DNA of 64,000 nt from Pogonophryne albipinna (GCA_028583405.1 CM053251.1:15782744-15846743); one strand, 5' to 3'. Positions 21,950 to 35,077 are shown, numbered from the stretch's first letter. Numbers and translations: made by a program. Notes: a model not told the origin generated them from the sequence alone.

Positions 21950-23259
21950 GTGAGTGAGCAGTGAGGCACTCCTGCACTGATGTTCATAGGGTGCTATCCT
22001 GCCATTACTGTGGATCTGCCCATTTTGGGTTTAAAAAACGCAAAAGTAATACAAAAGACAAATTAGAAAGCTAGTAGGAGGGTTCATGTAGTACCTGTAG
22101 GGGCTTGCATCAGCATTCGCGCAAAAATATCAGTGTAATTATGAATATTGTTCACAAGAACACTCCAAACATAACCAGTCTTTATGGCTAAATTGTCAAG
22201 GACAAAGTGTTGAAGTTAACTCTGAATATGAAAATATATGAAATGGAGTCTTCTCACCAATAGGTGGCACTGACAATGTTATGTGATGATAGATTTCAAC
22301 ATACCCATGTTACCTGTTAACAGTCTAAGGGTCCTTTCAAATAAGGCTTTATACTCTCATTTCTAAACTCCATCCCCAGTGATTGATTTAATTTTTCGTT
22401 CTAGGTATATAGTTCAAATTTGCGTTGCAAAGTTTAGCTACACTGGAGACTTTTTTTAATTGTTTATTTTCTGTGTTCTGAGTCTCTTTCAGTTCAAAAT
22501 GTCGATGAAGCAAATCCAATTTTTATCGAGCACGGTTTTTAATTAATTTAGCAGGTTTCAATAGAGAGGCGTGCTTTTCTCTTCTATTTTAATTGTGAAT
22601 TTCTCTAACTACTAAACAAAATATATTTAGCCGTTGAACAATTACCACTCAGAACCAGCTGATTTCAACATTATATATTTGCTAGCGCTTAAATAATGGT
22701 CGGCAAATACAACTAATCATGATACAAAATGGAACAGCCTCTGTTATTTATGTTCAATCAAAACATACTTACAAAAAGAAACATGAAAAAAGCGTGCTCA
22801 CTGGGAAGCTGTTCCCTGGTCAGCAATCAAAGACAACTTCACCCCAGCCCTCTCTCAGTTGTTTTGTTTTTGATTGTTGAGATGAAGCACAAATGGCTTG
22901 AATCCATCAGCAGTGATGAGAAAACGCATTTCTCACACCAGCTATAAAGCATAAGTATTTTTTACCAGGCTGATAGGATAACAACAACAGTTATTATGTC
23001 TAAGGGAGTCTGATACTGAAGAAAATGCCAGTGGAATTGTTCTGCTCGAGACTTCATCCATAATATTGCCGCTGCAGATCACTCCCGCAATGTTTGTCGG
23101 CGAAATGCAATAACAGTCAAAACAAGTTTGTACTTACATGAAATGAAGACTGAGGCTGGTGTTTAATAGTGTTTGTTATTCTGCCTGTCTATCATTGTCG
23201 CCTGCCCATTTCTCTCACCCTTTTCTTGTCCCCCTCATTTCCCCTCTCCCTTCTATTTC

Positions 23260-25982
23260 CAACCCTGTCTCCTAAAAATTACGTTCCCACAGAACTAAAC
23301 TGCATTCTCAATTACGTTTAGCTAGAAACGTATTTTCTCCCACGTTACGTTTCTTATGAACGTATCTGAAATACGTTTATTTTCTACATATCTTTGCCAT
23401 TTATTGTCTTGCTTATAATAATGATAATAGTCATTTATAAATATCATTTTAGAGCACACATTTGAAATCAGTAGGCGAGGCTGTAATTTCGCCAGCTGTT
23501 ACTCTCATGAGCGAGGCAGAAAATAATAGTTTTAACATGCCAAAAAGCTGCTGTGTCGTTTATTGCACCTCAAACATTAAAACAAATCCAGAGTTACGTG
23601 GTTCTGTACTTCCTCTAAGAAGAAAGGACAGTAACAGAAGAGCTCTGTGACGCCAGAACTGGTGTTGTTAATGCGATATGATATCCCCGAAAAAAATCAG
23701 TTTAGGATGGCCGAAGACACTACACTACCCATAATCCCCAGCTATCGTTTGGGACTACAGTCCCGTTGACAAACCCCGTGATTAATCTTCAAGCTCTGTG
23801 ATTGGATGTTGGAGTGGCAGTGCGCCAAGGTTACGCCGAGCGTCAAGCTCTTTGAAATGGAACGAAACCACGGCAGACTATTCAAAACTGGACTCGAACG
23901 CCCCCCCAGAACTACACATGCTGGCTATTGTGTTTCGCAGCATGTTCTCTATGGCACGTCTCTACTGGGAATTGTAGTTTTAAAAGACGTTTTCCCCAAA
24001 ATTAGAAGTTGACAGTATTAAACTGTGTACAGCCCTGGAGGTTTAGGCGATAGGAAACACATTGGTGTGTACACATTTAAAACATGTAATTACTAAATGG
24101 GTGAAAATCGCTTGTGTCCATAATGGGCAGCATTAATACCCACATGACAGCTCATTGTTACTTTGTAATTCTACTCTACTACAATTCAGAGGTTAACCTG
24201 GTATTTTTACTCTACTACATTTATTTTAGTTACTTTGCAGATTCTGATTAATGATGTGAAATATAAACAACCCTTAAAGCAGACTTTAGTTACACCTGAG
24301 TAAAATTCAGGGAAGGTGATTGTCAAGTGCCAACAATCAGGAGAGATATTTGATAGTTGGTGCTTGAGAAGACTAAACATTTATCTGCAGATCTCTATAA
24401 AGTATATTAATTACTCGTTATTCTCTACTAATAGTTAATTAAAGACTGTATAATGGTTATTTTGCACATCCCTTTCAAGATTTCAAGATTTTCTAAGGTT
24501 TATTGACATATCATATACACAACTAGTGTAGTTATGCAATGAATGAAAAACTTGGGTCACAGGTTCCTCAACAGTGCATTACAACATCTATCAATATGTG
24601 TGTATACCTCCACCATTAAACTGTCGAATTCTGCACATTTCTTATACTATGTACATACATAAGAGTACAATTAATGTGTATAATATCAGTTAAAATAAGT
24701 GCTTCAACATAGTTAACATTGCAGGAAAGCAATATATTAGACGTTAAGTACTTTGTCAGGCTTAATATTTATCTGTAGATAGATACCCCCAAAGCTTTTT
24801 TCTTATTTGAAAGAAGACCTTAACCTAAAGTACTCTTAAATTTGTTAATAAAGGATAATTAGTTTGTCTGTTTTGCACATCCTCCTATTAATATCTTTGT
24901 ACATCCAGCACTAAACTGTTTTATTGTAGAGATCACTTTTAGTATCTTCTTGATTTTTTATATTCTATATTTCTATCATTGACCTTCTACTTTCCCCCTA
25001 TGAAAGTATGTACTCTTAATATTTTGTTCATCAAATAACATTATTCAACAAAAATAACATTATTCAACAAAAATAATTCAATAACGTGCTTTAACCACTA
25101 GACGGTGCACACAAGGTACACACAGCATACTAATAATAACTTTGTATTATTAGTGTAGGACACTTGTGTATAACATCTGAAGATGTGTAGTTTTATTCAT
25201 GATTTTACATAATTTTACAGGATATTGCTATACTATTTCTCATGTTTTACTTCTACACATTAATATCTGATTTGTAAAACATCACAGACAGAAAGGCATA
25301 TCCGTCATTTAATGGTAAGCTATTGAAATTGTGATTCCATAGATGTGTCTCCCATCACCCAAATCCCCTGACTATTCTCTCAACTCAGTATTTACATTCT
25401 TATATTCAAAGAAAATCAGTAATATCTTTAAAAACTAGTCCTTTTCTATCAGCTGTGCACCGTTATGGTGTAAATATAACCTATCTACCAATTGGATCAA
25501 ATATAAAAGTCAGCCGAATTAGTATTGATACTGCAAGGAGACGTATTTTGTGAAAAGAAATGCAAGATGTTGTTTAATTGTTGATATATTTATGATCCAG
25601 GTCACATATTCAGTTTTGGCGGCAGTTCTTCAAGTTTGTCCAAAGGTCATCTCATTTGTTTTAATGTTTGAGGTGCAATAAACGACACAGCAGCTTTTTG
25701 GCATGTTAAAACTATTATTTTCTGCCTCGCTCATGAGAGTAACAGCTGGCGAAATTACAGCCTCGCCTACTGATTTCAAATGTGTGCTCTAAAATGATAT
25801 TTATAAATGACTATTATCATTATTATAAGCAAGACAATAAATGGCAAAAGATATGTAGAAAATAAACGTATTTCAGATACGTTCATAAGAAACGTAACAT
25901 GGGAGAAAATACGTTTCTAGCTAAACGTAATTGAGAATGCAGTTTAGTTCTGTGGGAACGTAATTTTTAGGAGACAGGGTTG
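23260..25982. mobile_element. inverted-repeat DNA element 1 (2.72 kb, about 328-bp TIRs)
   Basis: Terminal inverted repeats 23260-23587 and 25654-25982 are nearly identical and begin caaccctgtctcc. The 7-bp sequence ctatttc occurs directly outside both ends (23253-23259 and 25983-25989), a probable target-site duplication. The interior is AT-rich with no transposase frame. The left TIR carries a short THAP-like reading frame (23540-23650). Interior blocks match element 2 at 45876-48868, some direct and some inverted. A 7-8 bp duplication with a THAP-like frame is compatible with a non-autonomous P-type element; hAT is the alternative. Confidence 0.9.
23540..23650 (+). pseudogene. THAP-like N-terminal fragment inside element 1
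   Basis: The 36-residue frame from the ATG at 23540 reads MPKSCCVVYCTSN and ends at a stop after RRKDSNRRAL. The M-P-x-x-C-x4-C start is that of the C2CH THAP zinc finger, used as DNA-binding domain by P-element-type transposases and their domesticated relatives. Later THAP residues (second C, H, Trp, AVPTIF-like motif) are absent, so it is at most a remnant. Its first 48 bases lie in the TIR, so the right TIR carries a truncated mirror copy. Confidence 0.5.
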
Positions 25983-26055
25983 CTATTTCATCACTCCAAT
26001 GTATACCGATACTTAACTCCCTTCTTCAATCTCCTGCCGCTCAATCTGCTCTCAG

Positions 26056-26205
26056 GGAGTGAACTGGGAGCCGTGGAAGGGCCACCTGGTGTCCCTGGAC
26101 TTCACAGAGATGAAGATCCGACCTCTGGGAGCCATGTCCAGCAGGAAGAGGCGATCATTGATGGCCAGAGAGAAGAGCAGAGCCACAAACCCCCAAAAGA
26201 AGTAA
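26056..26205 (+). CDS. tnn: tnn last coding exon: fibrinogen globe end and tail
   Basis: Phase 0 start after tgctctcag; stop TAA at 26203-26205. Encodes 'GVNWEPWKGHLVSLDFTEM' and 'KIRPLGAMSS', the conserved end of the globe, then a basic tail (RKRRSLMAREKSRATNPQKK). Tenascins commonly end in such a basic stretch. 'GVNW..WKGH' aligns with '[10 protein letters not shown]' of the tnr exon at 58404-58526. Confidence 0.95.
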   Translation, partial: GVNWEPWKGHLVSLDFTEMKIRPLGAMSSRKRRSLMAREKSRATNPQKK

Positions 26206-26585
26206 CAGTGCATCTCCCACTAAAAGCACAACAGTCATCACCAGTCCCATTAACCCTGCATCACACTAGACTTGGGTGTTTCTGTACATTTGTTCATACG
26301 TATGTCCGCACATGCCTGTATGTGTCTAAACTCTTGGACAATATGAACACACACTGAAAGAAATCCGGATATGGAATAATAACTTATCTGTTTGTATGCA
26401 ATGAGATCAATCAGAAATTCCTAGGTTTAGTGTGTTTGTGGAAAGACAAATGCCTTGGTGTTGTTTTGAGTGAACTGAATATTGAACAAGTTTATCAGTT
26501 ATACAGCAATTGTTATTCTTACAAGCTCCTGTTTCATTGATTCTGGTACTAACTTCAATTACGGATCAGGAAGCAGAAGATTTAA

Positions 26586-26966
26586 AGGTGGGGTAGGTAA
26601 GTTTGAGAAACCGGCTCGAGATACACTTTTTGTTTTATTCCATGGAATGCTCTTAACATCCCGTAAGCAATGAATATCTTAAGTGCTTTGACAAAAAATC
26701 CATAAAAAAATATCATCTGTGGAAGCCGTAGTACTGTAAAAAGCACGACCAATCATTTTAGCCGGCCCGGCTAAAATAACTGGATGGCCTACCTGCCTGT
26801 CAGCCTTCCATCTTTGCACAAACTTATCTCGTGCCCTCATTGGTCATGTGCGCGTTCGTGTGTTGGAGGACGGGCTCTGTAAGGAAGTGGCAGATTTGTT
26901 CCGGCTGTGTATTTTCAAATTCTAGCGCACTCGAGCTGGTTTCTCCATAAATTACCTCCCCCACCT
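26586..26966. mobile_element. MITE with aggtgggg TIRs, 381 bp
   Basis: Starts aggtggggtaggtaa and ends with its near reverse complement. The ends share about 35 bp, including 'gagaaacc.gctcgag'. TTTAA flanks both sides (26581-26585 and 26967-26971). There is a 23-bp palindrome in the middle (26755-26777, ttagccggcccggctaa core). Non-coding. It would lie within the tnn 3' UTR if transcription ends at 27854. Confidence 0.85.
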
Positions 26967-27853
26967 TTTAAGTTAAATTGGGTGAAAAAAACGAATTTTC
27001 TTCAATTCCTTCATTAACTTTCTTTTTAACAGGCCTCCGGGCAGCAGCCCAGGTTATTTGTATTATATTTGTTTATTTGATGTCCTATGAAGATTTGAGT
27101 AGCAGCCTTTCTTGTGTATAGTAGCACTGTCATAACAACATAAATGTTAAAAAAAAGATGCGAAAATGCCTTGTGTGGTTTGTTTTAAGATCAGCTGTGA
27201 ACAGTTAGCGAGTTAGTGCCCTGAGTTTATTGACGGTGAAGTTGGCTGGCTGTGTCACATTCAGCTGTCACTGCCCTGCAAACACTGTCACATCCCATCA
27301 GTGTGTACAGAGCCAAGAATAACAATGGAGGCTGAGTGACCATACTGCTCCTGCTTTATATTCATCTGATACCGACAGCGCATATCAATCAATGCAATGT
27401 GCCGACATCAAACGTTCATATGGATGAAGTGTGTTTGCATCGTCCTGAGGGACATAATGAACAAACTCTGGAAAGCTGACAAAGGTTATTAATACTGCTT
27501 TGACTTTGACTTCATGTATAATTGCATTTTTTACACTTTTATTGCAAACTGTTGGTTTATGAGACAGGGATGGAGCACACAAATCAACTTTTCTGATGAT
27601 TTGACAGATTTCATCTAAAAGTACCCCGCTCCTCCATAAATGTAACTCTCACTTAATGTCTTATCTTTAAACCTTCACGGCTCATAAGATTTTATTTGAA
27701 CAGATCTTCAATCGGGAGTTTCAAGGTCAGAAATTAGGACCAATTCTAAATCATTTACAAACCTGTATATGTCCATTTTGTTTTACTAATTTCAATCACA
27801 CCAACATTACAGATGCACATTTATATTTGTGCCATGCATTCACACAATAATTC

Positions 27854-27859
27854 AATAAA
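27854..27859 (+). promoter_or_regulatory. first AATAAA downstream of tnn
   Basis: Scanning from the tnn stop codon, this is the first canonical AATAAA on the plus strand that I find. Use as the tnn poly(A) signal is inference; variant hexamers nearer the stop are possible. Confidence 0.3.
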
Positions 27860-30290
27860 TTAATAGGTTTTTCTACATGAAGATTGTCATTTTTCTAGAC
27901 CCTTATGGATAAAGCTTGGACAACATACTAGGCATTTATCTTTCCGCAGAGGTAAAAGTTGAACATTTGAAATGGGAATATCAGTAAGGTCTTATTAATT
28001 TGAACTACGACTGTAGTGCTTCATTTCTGTATCAAAGAATTGATGCATCTTGAGATAACAGAAGACTAAGAGTGTTTTAAAATGCAGCTCTTAGGCCCCG
28101 TCCTTTTAGCTCTGTTAAAGGATATAATCACATCTTGTCCTCATGCAGTTGTAATGCAGCTGTAGTTAGCTGCATTACATACTACATCACTTTGTCCTCC
28201 ATCCCTTACAATAAACTGCTTTAAGGAGGGCTCTCTTCACAGCCAGTAAGGTCGGGAGAATAATTACAACGATTATTAAACCTTTCAAAGAGATATTTGA
28301 ACAAATCCATGGATTTAATCCCAATGAAAACATGCTGATTCTTTGCAGGTAATGTTAACACTGTTGATCATCTTCATTTGGTGAGTTATCATCAGCTGAA
28401 TTGAATCCTCAAATATTTCTATATGATCTTAATGACATTTTGAGTGATAGTGATCACATAAGTAATTGAAGTTATGTGTGAGGAAATTTGTTCCACATTT
28501 AAAGGTGATCCATCCAACAGTTCTGAAGACATCTCACTCTCAAACCAAAATGCCAACCTGCTGGTGGTGCTAGAAGAAAAGTCAGTGGTTCAACAAATGA
28601 AATGTGATTCAGCACTAAAGTATTGGACTGTCAGTTCATGATATACATCATACGTGTGGTCACAAAGCTAAGTTGCATTACTAATTAAACACATCAACTT
28701 TTGTTTTGGTTTTCAACAAATCCCAATCTTCATTAGCAGATGGAGTTTCCTGAGTTTAAAATCACATTATGAAAAACATTACAAATTACATTTGTGTGAC
28801 ACTTGGACAAATGTTTGAAACAAAAGAGTTCAGTGCTGACTCTGTAGTTCCTCTATCTATGACTGCAAAGTTCCTGCAGTGCAACATTTTCATCATACTG
28901 AATTGAGCAATATACTTTCAGGGACTGATGACTGTTTGCCATCTGGTCTCACAACAGTTTCCCAATTCTATATCTCATAATCTGTAGACAGCAGCAGTTT
29001 ACTGGCTGTCTGAGCTGGAACCCATTTTACACGGCTGCTAAAAGTCTTTGGAAAGGATATAAATAGCAAAACATACCACTTAAACACAAAAAAATATAGG
29101 GCTCGAATTGAAACAAACAAAGCACCACCTTGAGTAATGCCATTCCTTCCTCAAAAGCCAAAGAAAAAGTGAACCGAAAATGTTTTTGAGTGTCTATTTA
29201 TCGGAACAAATGAGTGTGAGAAGGCTCCTGCAAAAAATGTTGGCAGCAAATATTTCCAGCATAGCTTGTCATTTCAACTTTGAAATGAATGTCTCACAAA
29301 TGCTCATTGATGCGAAAGGCCTTTTCAGCCACAGTGATTGCAAATGACTTTAAGGAAATTGGTTCCTGCCACTGCTCTGCAAAGCAAGTGGTTTGCTTGT
29401 TGCCAGCATAAACAGAGAGAGGAGGGTATTTCTCTCTCTTTCTGGCTGTCTGTCTCCCCTGTGTTGCTACATACTGTACAGTATAAGCTTGAACACATTA
29501 CACTTACGCCTGGTGTTCAGCGTGATGTGCTTTTTCCATGAACTAGGTAGTGTTGTAACAAGGGAGTGTTTGTATGAAGAGGAGGCGTGTGAGCTGTTCA
29601 TGGAAAAGAGGGAAGTACAGACCAGACAGAAGAGGAGAGAATAAACTCTGGATTAACTTCTCTTTGTCAAAATATGACTCTGCAAATGACTCACCCCAAT
29701 TTCATTATTATTGGACACATTATATAGACAAGGTGTGAGTTCACTAAACACCTTTCTGAAAACATATGCTAAAACAGTAGCCCTTCTATCAATATGTTCT
29801 CCCTATTGAGATGCGATACTTAGCTTTATGCGATAAGGAATTATAAAAGATTAATCAAAATATGCTTTAGTGGCAGGAGTGGTGCTATATTAAAGTTGAG
29901 CATTATTTAAAAAGGCTTCTTAAAGCAGATTTGTGTGCTCCTGTCTGGATTGATTGAAGGATAATGTCCTGTTTGGTTATCCTACAGCGTGACTTCTGCA
30001 TTCACCAATGAACTTCTTCGTCACTGAGGTGTCTGGGGCCTTGTGACTGTCCTTGACAATGACTCCTGGGGGGCACAGCCTGTATATTTAACCTGCGGAG
30101 CCTCATTCAGCTGAAAACGTTTTGAATTTCATGGAGTAGCGCAGTGGGACAGAGGCAGAGTGAACTGCTTACATCAGGCTTTGAGAGTGAACAAGCAGAA
30201 AAGTTGAGCACGGAGCAGACTGGTGACGACTTTGCAGCGCTCAAGACTCGAAGAGTGACAGACAGGCGAGTACAAAAATAAAACTGTTGC

Positions 30291-30303
30291 GTTGCCTAGC
30301 AAC
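30291..30303. promoter_or_regulatory. perfect RFX-type X-box palindrome
   Basis: gttgcctagcaac matches the known RFX consensus GTNRCC-N-RGYAAC in both half-sites. It lies in a locally less AT-rich stretch (30000-30320) with a TATA-like tatattta at about 30080. Function is not shown by the sequence alone. Confidence 0.4.
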
Positions 30304-30782
30304 ATAGGTGCTACGCAGCTGCTCCCTTCTGTCTGATTGTGGGCTATATTCTCTATAACTTTATCATGCATCCCTATGTTGGCTGCATTGGTGTTTCTTT
30401 TCTTCTGTTTCTTATAAAATAAGCTTCAGGTTATCTTATTTATTGTGTAATAAGTGTTTGATTTCTTGTTTGTATGTCAATTTTTCTTACTTATGTCCTT
30501 TTTTCTGGTTAGGTACAGTGAATCTCTACAGAGGAAGGCACTTTATAGGTTTATATTTGATAATCAGTTGTTTGCAGAGGCTGCAGTGCTTTCTTTAAAA
30601 AAGGAATTTGTAGTTTTTTTTAACCTCAGGGCTCTGTGGGGTGATGCTACTCCACGGACTCTGACATGTAATACAATTTAGTATGTAGCTTAAATGTTCT
30701 TTAGTTTGACAGTACTATCACACACACTTTCTTTAGTACAACAGAAGGCCTACTTCTACTTTACAATAGTACTCTTTTCATC

Positions 30783-30839
30783 CCTGCGCACCTTTGAGAT
30801 ACCTGCGCACCTTTGAGATGCCTGCACACCTTTGAGATG
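30783..30839 (+). repeat. three tandem copies of a 19-bp unit
   Basis: The unit cctgcgcacctttgagata occurs three times with one or two differences, followed by the start of a fourth (cctgca). Confidence 0.85.
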
Positions 30840-32671
30840 CCTGCATCCAACACAGTGAAATGTTTGGTGTTTTGTTCATTGTTGTTTTGGTATCAGAGGC
30901 ACCTGTGCTCTCACCACTCAGCAAACATTTCTAGAGTAACAGCTTGGTTTACATTTAATTCAACGTCTCGTGTGACCTGAATGTGGCTGTTTTCATGTGC
31001 TTCTCATGATAAGTCCAAAATGTGCCAATAGATAGAAGTCGTTGTCAGATGAAGCATGACGGGGTGAGCTCTCAGCAATTGAGAAACACTCAACTGAACG
31101 TGTTAAAAATCCTGTCAACTCATTGATCGTTGTTTACAATTGATCACATCTTTGTTAAGCACATCAGTGATAAGAAAACCAATTCGTCATGGAGTTGGAT
31201 ACACCTCCTCATGTCACGGTACATAGATGACAAGATGTGAGAGATAATTTTCACACCTCAGGCCTTTAAGAATGAAATAAACATGTCTTTTTTTCTGTTT
31301 ACACTGAGATTTAATCTAACAAACCCAAAATATCACACGCTAGTTAAGAATAACGTTCCGCGGAACATATTTCCCAAAGTGCATGTCAGAGCATTAATAT
31401 TGTCAAAGATAAATCGCTCCTCAGGCCGAACTGATTACTTGCATCAAAGATTGCTCCGCTACGGCCATCAATGCAATAATGAAAATAACATGTTCATGAA
31501 CATCACTGGAGGCAGAAGTGCTTATTAATTGCATCGCTCTCAGCCTTGTTTATTTACACCGTTTATACCATAAGCAACCTTCCCCTACCGCTTTTATCTA
31601 CTTATCTTTTAAACTCGCTGCAGTTAAAGTCGATGTGAGTGTAATAAGAATATTTTTAGGCAGATGTCATGCTGTATGTGGATGTACCACAAACAAATGT
31701 GACTCTATGTAGTTTCTTTCTTTCACATTTCACAGTCAGTCAAGTTCTGGGTCCTGTGGTCTCAGAACAGTGTGTTAAAAGTCTGCTCAAAATAAATGCA
31801 TTTGCTGTAGATATATTTAAATGTTGTGAGCATATTGTCTTTAGCAGCTGAGTCTTAGCAGCTTTGTCTTTAAAAAAAAGCTTGTGCATGATCACACACA
31901 AAGATAATGATAAAGGCTCCGTTAACTTCAGTTTACATCAGAAACAGAAGGATGAAATCACACTAAAAGCTACAAAAAAATACTTTATTTTCCTCCTTGT
32001 CATCTTCCACATTGTGCTGTCTTTATCATTGTATCTCTATATGTCAGGATAAATTATTCACGCAAAGCCCAGCGAGGCATCTCATTTGAAAAAACTAAAA
32101 TAATCACCTCAGCATTTTTCAAACTGTAAAACAACAGAAAATATGTCCTAAATATACGATGTCATGCATAATAAGATTGGATCAAAAAGGATGTGCTATC
32201 ATATCCAGCCTAAAACAATCGAGGACGGCAGGTTTGTTGTTCAAACAGATGACAAATGGGTTCCTCTGATCACAGCAAACTGACAGAGGGAAAAACATAC
32301 ATTTCATTTTCTCTACCTTTTGACTCCGGCAGCTGATTTACATACTTCCTCTAAAAAATACAATCTGATCTGTTGAAAGTGAGAGAAGTCAAGCAGAGCG
32401 TGGCATATTATCAAGAATACGGCCTAAAAGGTGTTAAGAGAAACGCCGAGAAAATCATGGTCAACTTGTAATTTATTGCAGCGGGGGGGTGACTGAGAAG
32501 TAAGGAATTACAAATTGATCGTTTTATAAAGAAACAGAAAACCACGCAATCCCTTTAAAACTGTTTAAACTATTAATTGATATTTAGCTTTAGGCAAGGC
32601 TTGCTAGTTTCCCCTTGTTTCAAGTACTAAGTTAGCCAGCAACATGTTTACCTTTAAGACATTTAATCTTA

Positions 32672-33356
32672 TGCCCCATTTACACGGGAACGCAAATGCA
32701 AACGAAACACAAACGAACCGAATTCGATATAAAAAAGGTATTCCGTTCATGGCTCAATAAACGTATCCCTTCACACGAGACCGCTCGACCCGCTGGAGAT
32801 GCTGTAGTACATATGCTGGGCCTGTAAGTGGTGCTGTACTTCCGCCACAAAATACACCAAAAGCAGCGAAGAAGACCCCGAGCATGGTTGCCATGGTTGC
32901 ATAATAAACCATAAACAGAAGGGCAACCAGGCAACTTGCCTGGTTGCCCTTCTGTTTATTCTCCGCGTGGATTTAGCAACATGTAGTTAATGTAGTTCTC
33001 CATGTCCACTTGTTGCTGATGGTTGTGGTAGAGGAGCTGTAGATTTTGCACTAACATCTGTAGCATGGTCAGTAGCAGTAGCAGTAGCTACTGACCATGC
33101 TACAGCAGTGAGCAGCAGAGGTGTGGAGAGGCGGGGCTATGGCTTCATCGTTATCAGGAAAATTATCGTATAGGACGTGCACACAGAGCCGTGTGCCCCC
33201 CAGAGCGTTCCGTCCGCAGATCTATCCGCCTTGGGACCCGTTATCATTTGAGGGGTCCGTTTCCGCGGTTCCTTTACGGCCTCGTGTGAACGAACGGGCT
33301 ATACGAAGGAGAAAAGTAGCGGATACAACCCGTTTCGTTCCGGTGTAAACAGCACC
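32672..33356. mobile_element. Harbinger-like non-autonomous element, 685 bp
   Basis: The ends tgccccatttacacgggaac and ggtgctgtttacaccggaac (reverse complement of the right end) form imperfect TIRs, flanked by TTA at 32669-32671 and 33357-33359, as for PIF/Harbinger insertions. The interior has two nearly perfect hairpins: 32912-32934 with 32936-32958, and 33058-33075 with 33088-33105. No transposase frame. Confidence 0.65.
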
Positions 33357-34492
33357 TTACTCTCAGCAAGAAAGCATGCGAAGTGTCACCCAACACTTTG
33401 AATAAGATTAAATTGAATGATTATCTGACCTATTGTATTGACTCTGACAAGGCTTGTGACAGTCTGCAACAACTGATGAAACTTGGTAAACTAAACTTGT
33501 GGATGATGTAATCTGTTGGCAGTCCTTCAGTGAGGGCAAGAGCATTTGTTAGTGATTATGCATTGCTACAGAGGCTTTTATTTAGCAGGGCAGGCTTTCA
33601 AATTAAGCTGAACAAGAACAGTCTCTCTCTGAACATGAATCAGAAGAGACAAACCCCAGCTGCCACATGGGAGTGGAGCTGTCTGAGCAGTAATGAAATG
33701 ACTTGGTGCCTGTTTTCCCAGCAGCACTTGAGCAGGAAGATCAAGTTAGTGCCAGTGTAAGATAATGCCTGAACACGAAAATACTGCTGAGACGCCTTTG
33801 CTTCATTGGGCTCTGAGATGTCGTATACTTGAAAAAAGTATGAGCCTTCAGGCACAATCCATCAGCCAAAATCATTTGATTATTTCTAGGTTTTTCGTTT
33901 CGTAATAATTAACAGCAAATAACCTTTTTAACCTCATTTATTTGTATCAACATAACTCGATGCTTATTTTATGATTATTACTTGGATAACCATTTGAATT
34001 GTGTGTTATTCAAATTAATGTTTTAAATGCAGTATGCTGTACATATATTAATGATGTGGACAAACTTTGGACCATACTTATCAAACTTCTAAGAATTACA
34101 TTCATAAAAGCTCAGGAAACACATTCAAGTCAAATAAATTAAAACAATGACAACATTTCTAAATGTTATTGCATTTTCCTCAGTGATATGTTTTCGGCAA
34201 AAACCTAGCAAAATACATGATGTGTAAGCCATACCATTTTTTTGTGATGATAAAAGCTCGAATGAAAAGCTCAATAACAACCTTATTTTTTATAGGGATT
34301 ACAAAAAATATACATTTGATAAATCAGGATCACATTGACACACAATGAAGAAGACAAACTCATGCATTTAGAATATTTGTTTTACTGACATTTGGATTGT
34401 GAATTGTGCCTTTGATGCTCAGTGGACCTGAATACTGCGACAGTCTCAAAAAACAAAACTAAGAGAAGTGTATCTCGATGGCATTCAGTACA

Positions 34493-34493
<1 letters not shown>

Positions 34494-34548
<55 letters not shown>
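34494..34548. repeat. (TA)n microsatellite, 55 bp
   Basis: Uninterrupted TA dinucleotide run. The flanks (agtaca on one side and gtgtact on the other) extend the self-complementarity. Confidence 0.97.
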
Positions 34549-34552
<4 letters not shown>

Positions 34553-34883
34553 ACTGAGTACACTGTATCATATTTAGAAAAACAAAAATAAGAGCACAAA
34601 ATACATCTAAATAAGGGAAGTTTGAGATTTCATTCTGCATCCCTTGAGTTTAACTTTCTGGCCGTTGGTGACAAACCTTTTAGAAAGTGAGAGCGTTTCA
34701 TGAGTCTCGATTGTAGTATGAATGTGAAGAGAAGGGAGTATTACATGAACGCTGGGCAGACTTTAAATTGGCTCGCTCCCTTCAATACAGACTCAATGAA
34801 TTTCACATGGGAGCTCTAAAAACAAAGTGCTCTCAATAACACTACTTCTCTCTGACACACACACACACTCTCCCCCTCTCTGA

Positions 34884-35077
<194 letters not shown>

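Larger units (their letters stand above)
21950..26055 (+). other. last coding-region intron of tnn, 4.1 kb
   Basis: About 2.7 kb of this intron is the inverted-repeat element at 23260-25982. The 21950-23252 part is AT-rich with nothing recognised. Only about 66 bp remain between the element's 3' target-site copy and the acceptor tgctctcag. Confidence 0.7.
2329..26205 (+). other. tnn: tnn (tenascin-N / tenascin-W) gene, 3' part: 15 coding exons
   Basis: Span of a secreted extracellular-matrix glycoprotein gene. The exons in this window encode about 863 residues: seven FNIII repeats and a C-terminal fibrinogen-like globe. Every exon has AG/GT borders and the phases join correctly, except for one single-base insertion in the 13899-14163 exon. 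FNIII boundaries are all phase 1, as usual for tenascins. Assignment to tenascin-N/W rather than tenascin-C, -R or -X rests on the run of very similar repeats with 'VSWDPVQAE', 'LTGLRPG' and 'YIWA.KGSKAS', and on the neighbours kiaa0040 and tnr. The signal peptide, heptad region and EGF repeats must lie before base 1. The first AATAAA after the stop is at 27854-27859, so the 3' UTR may be about 1.65 kb. Family assignment is from recognition, not alignment. Confidence 0.9.
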
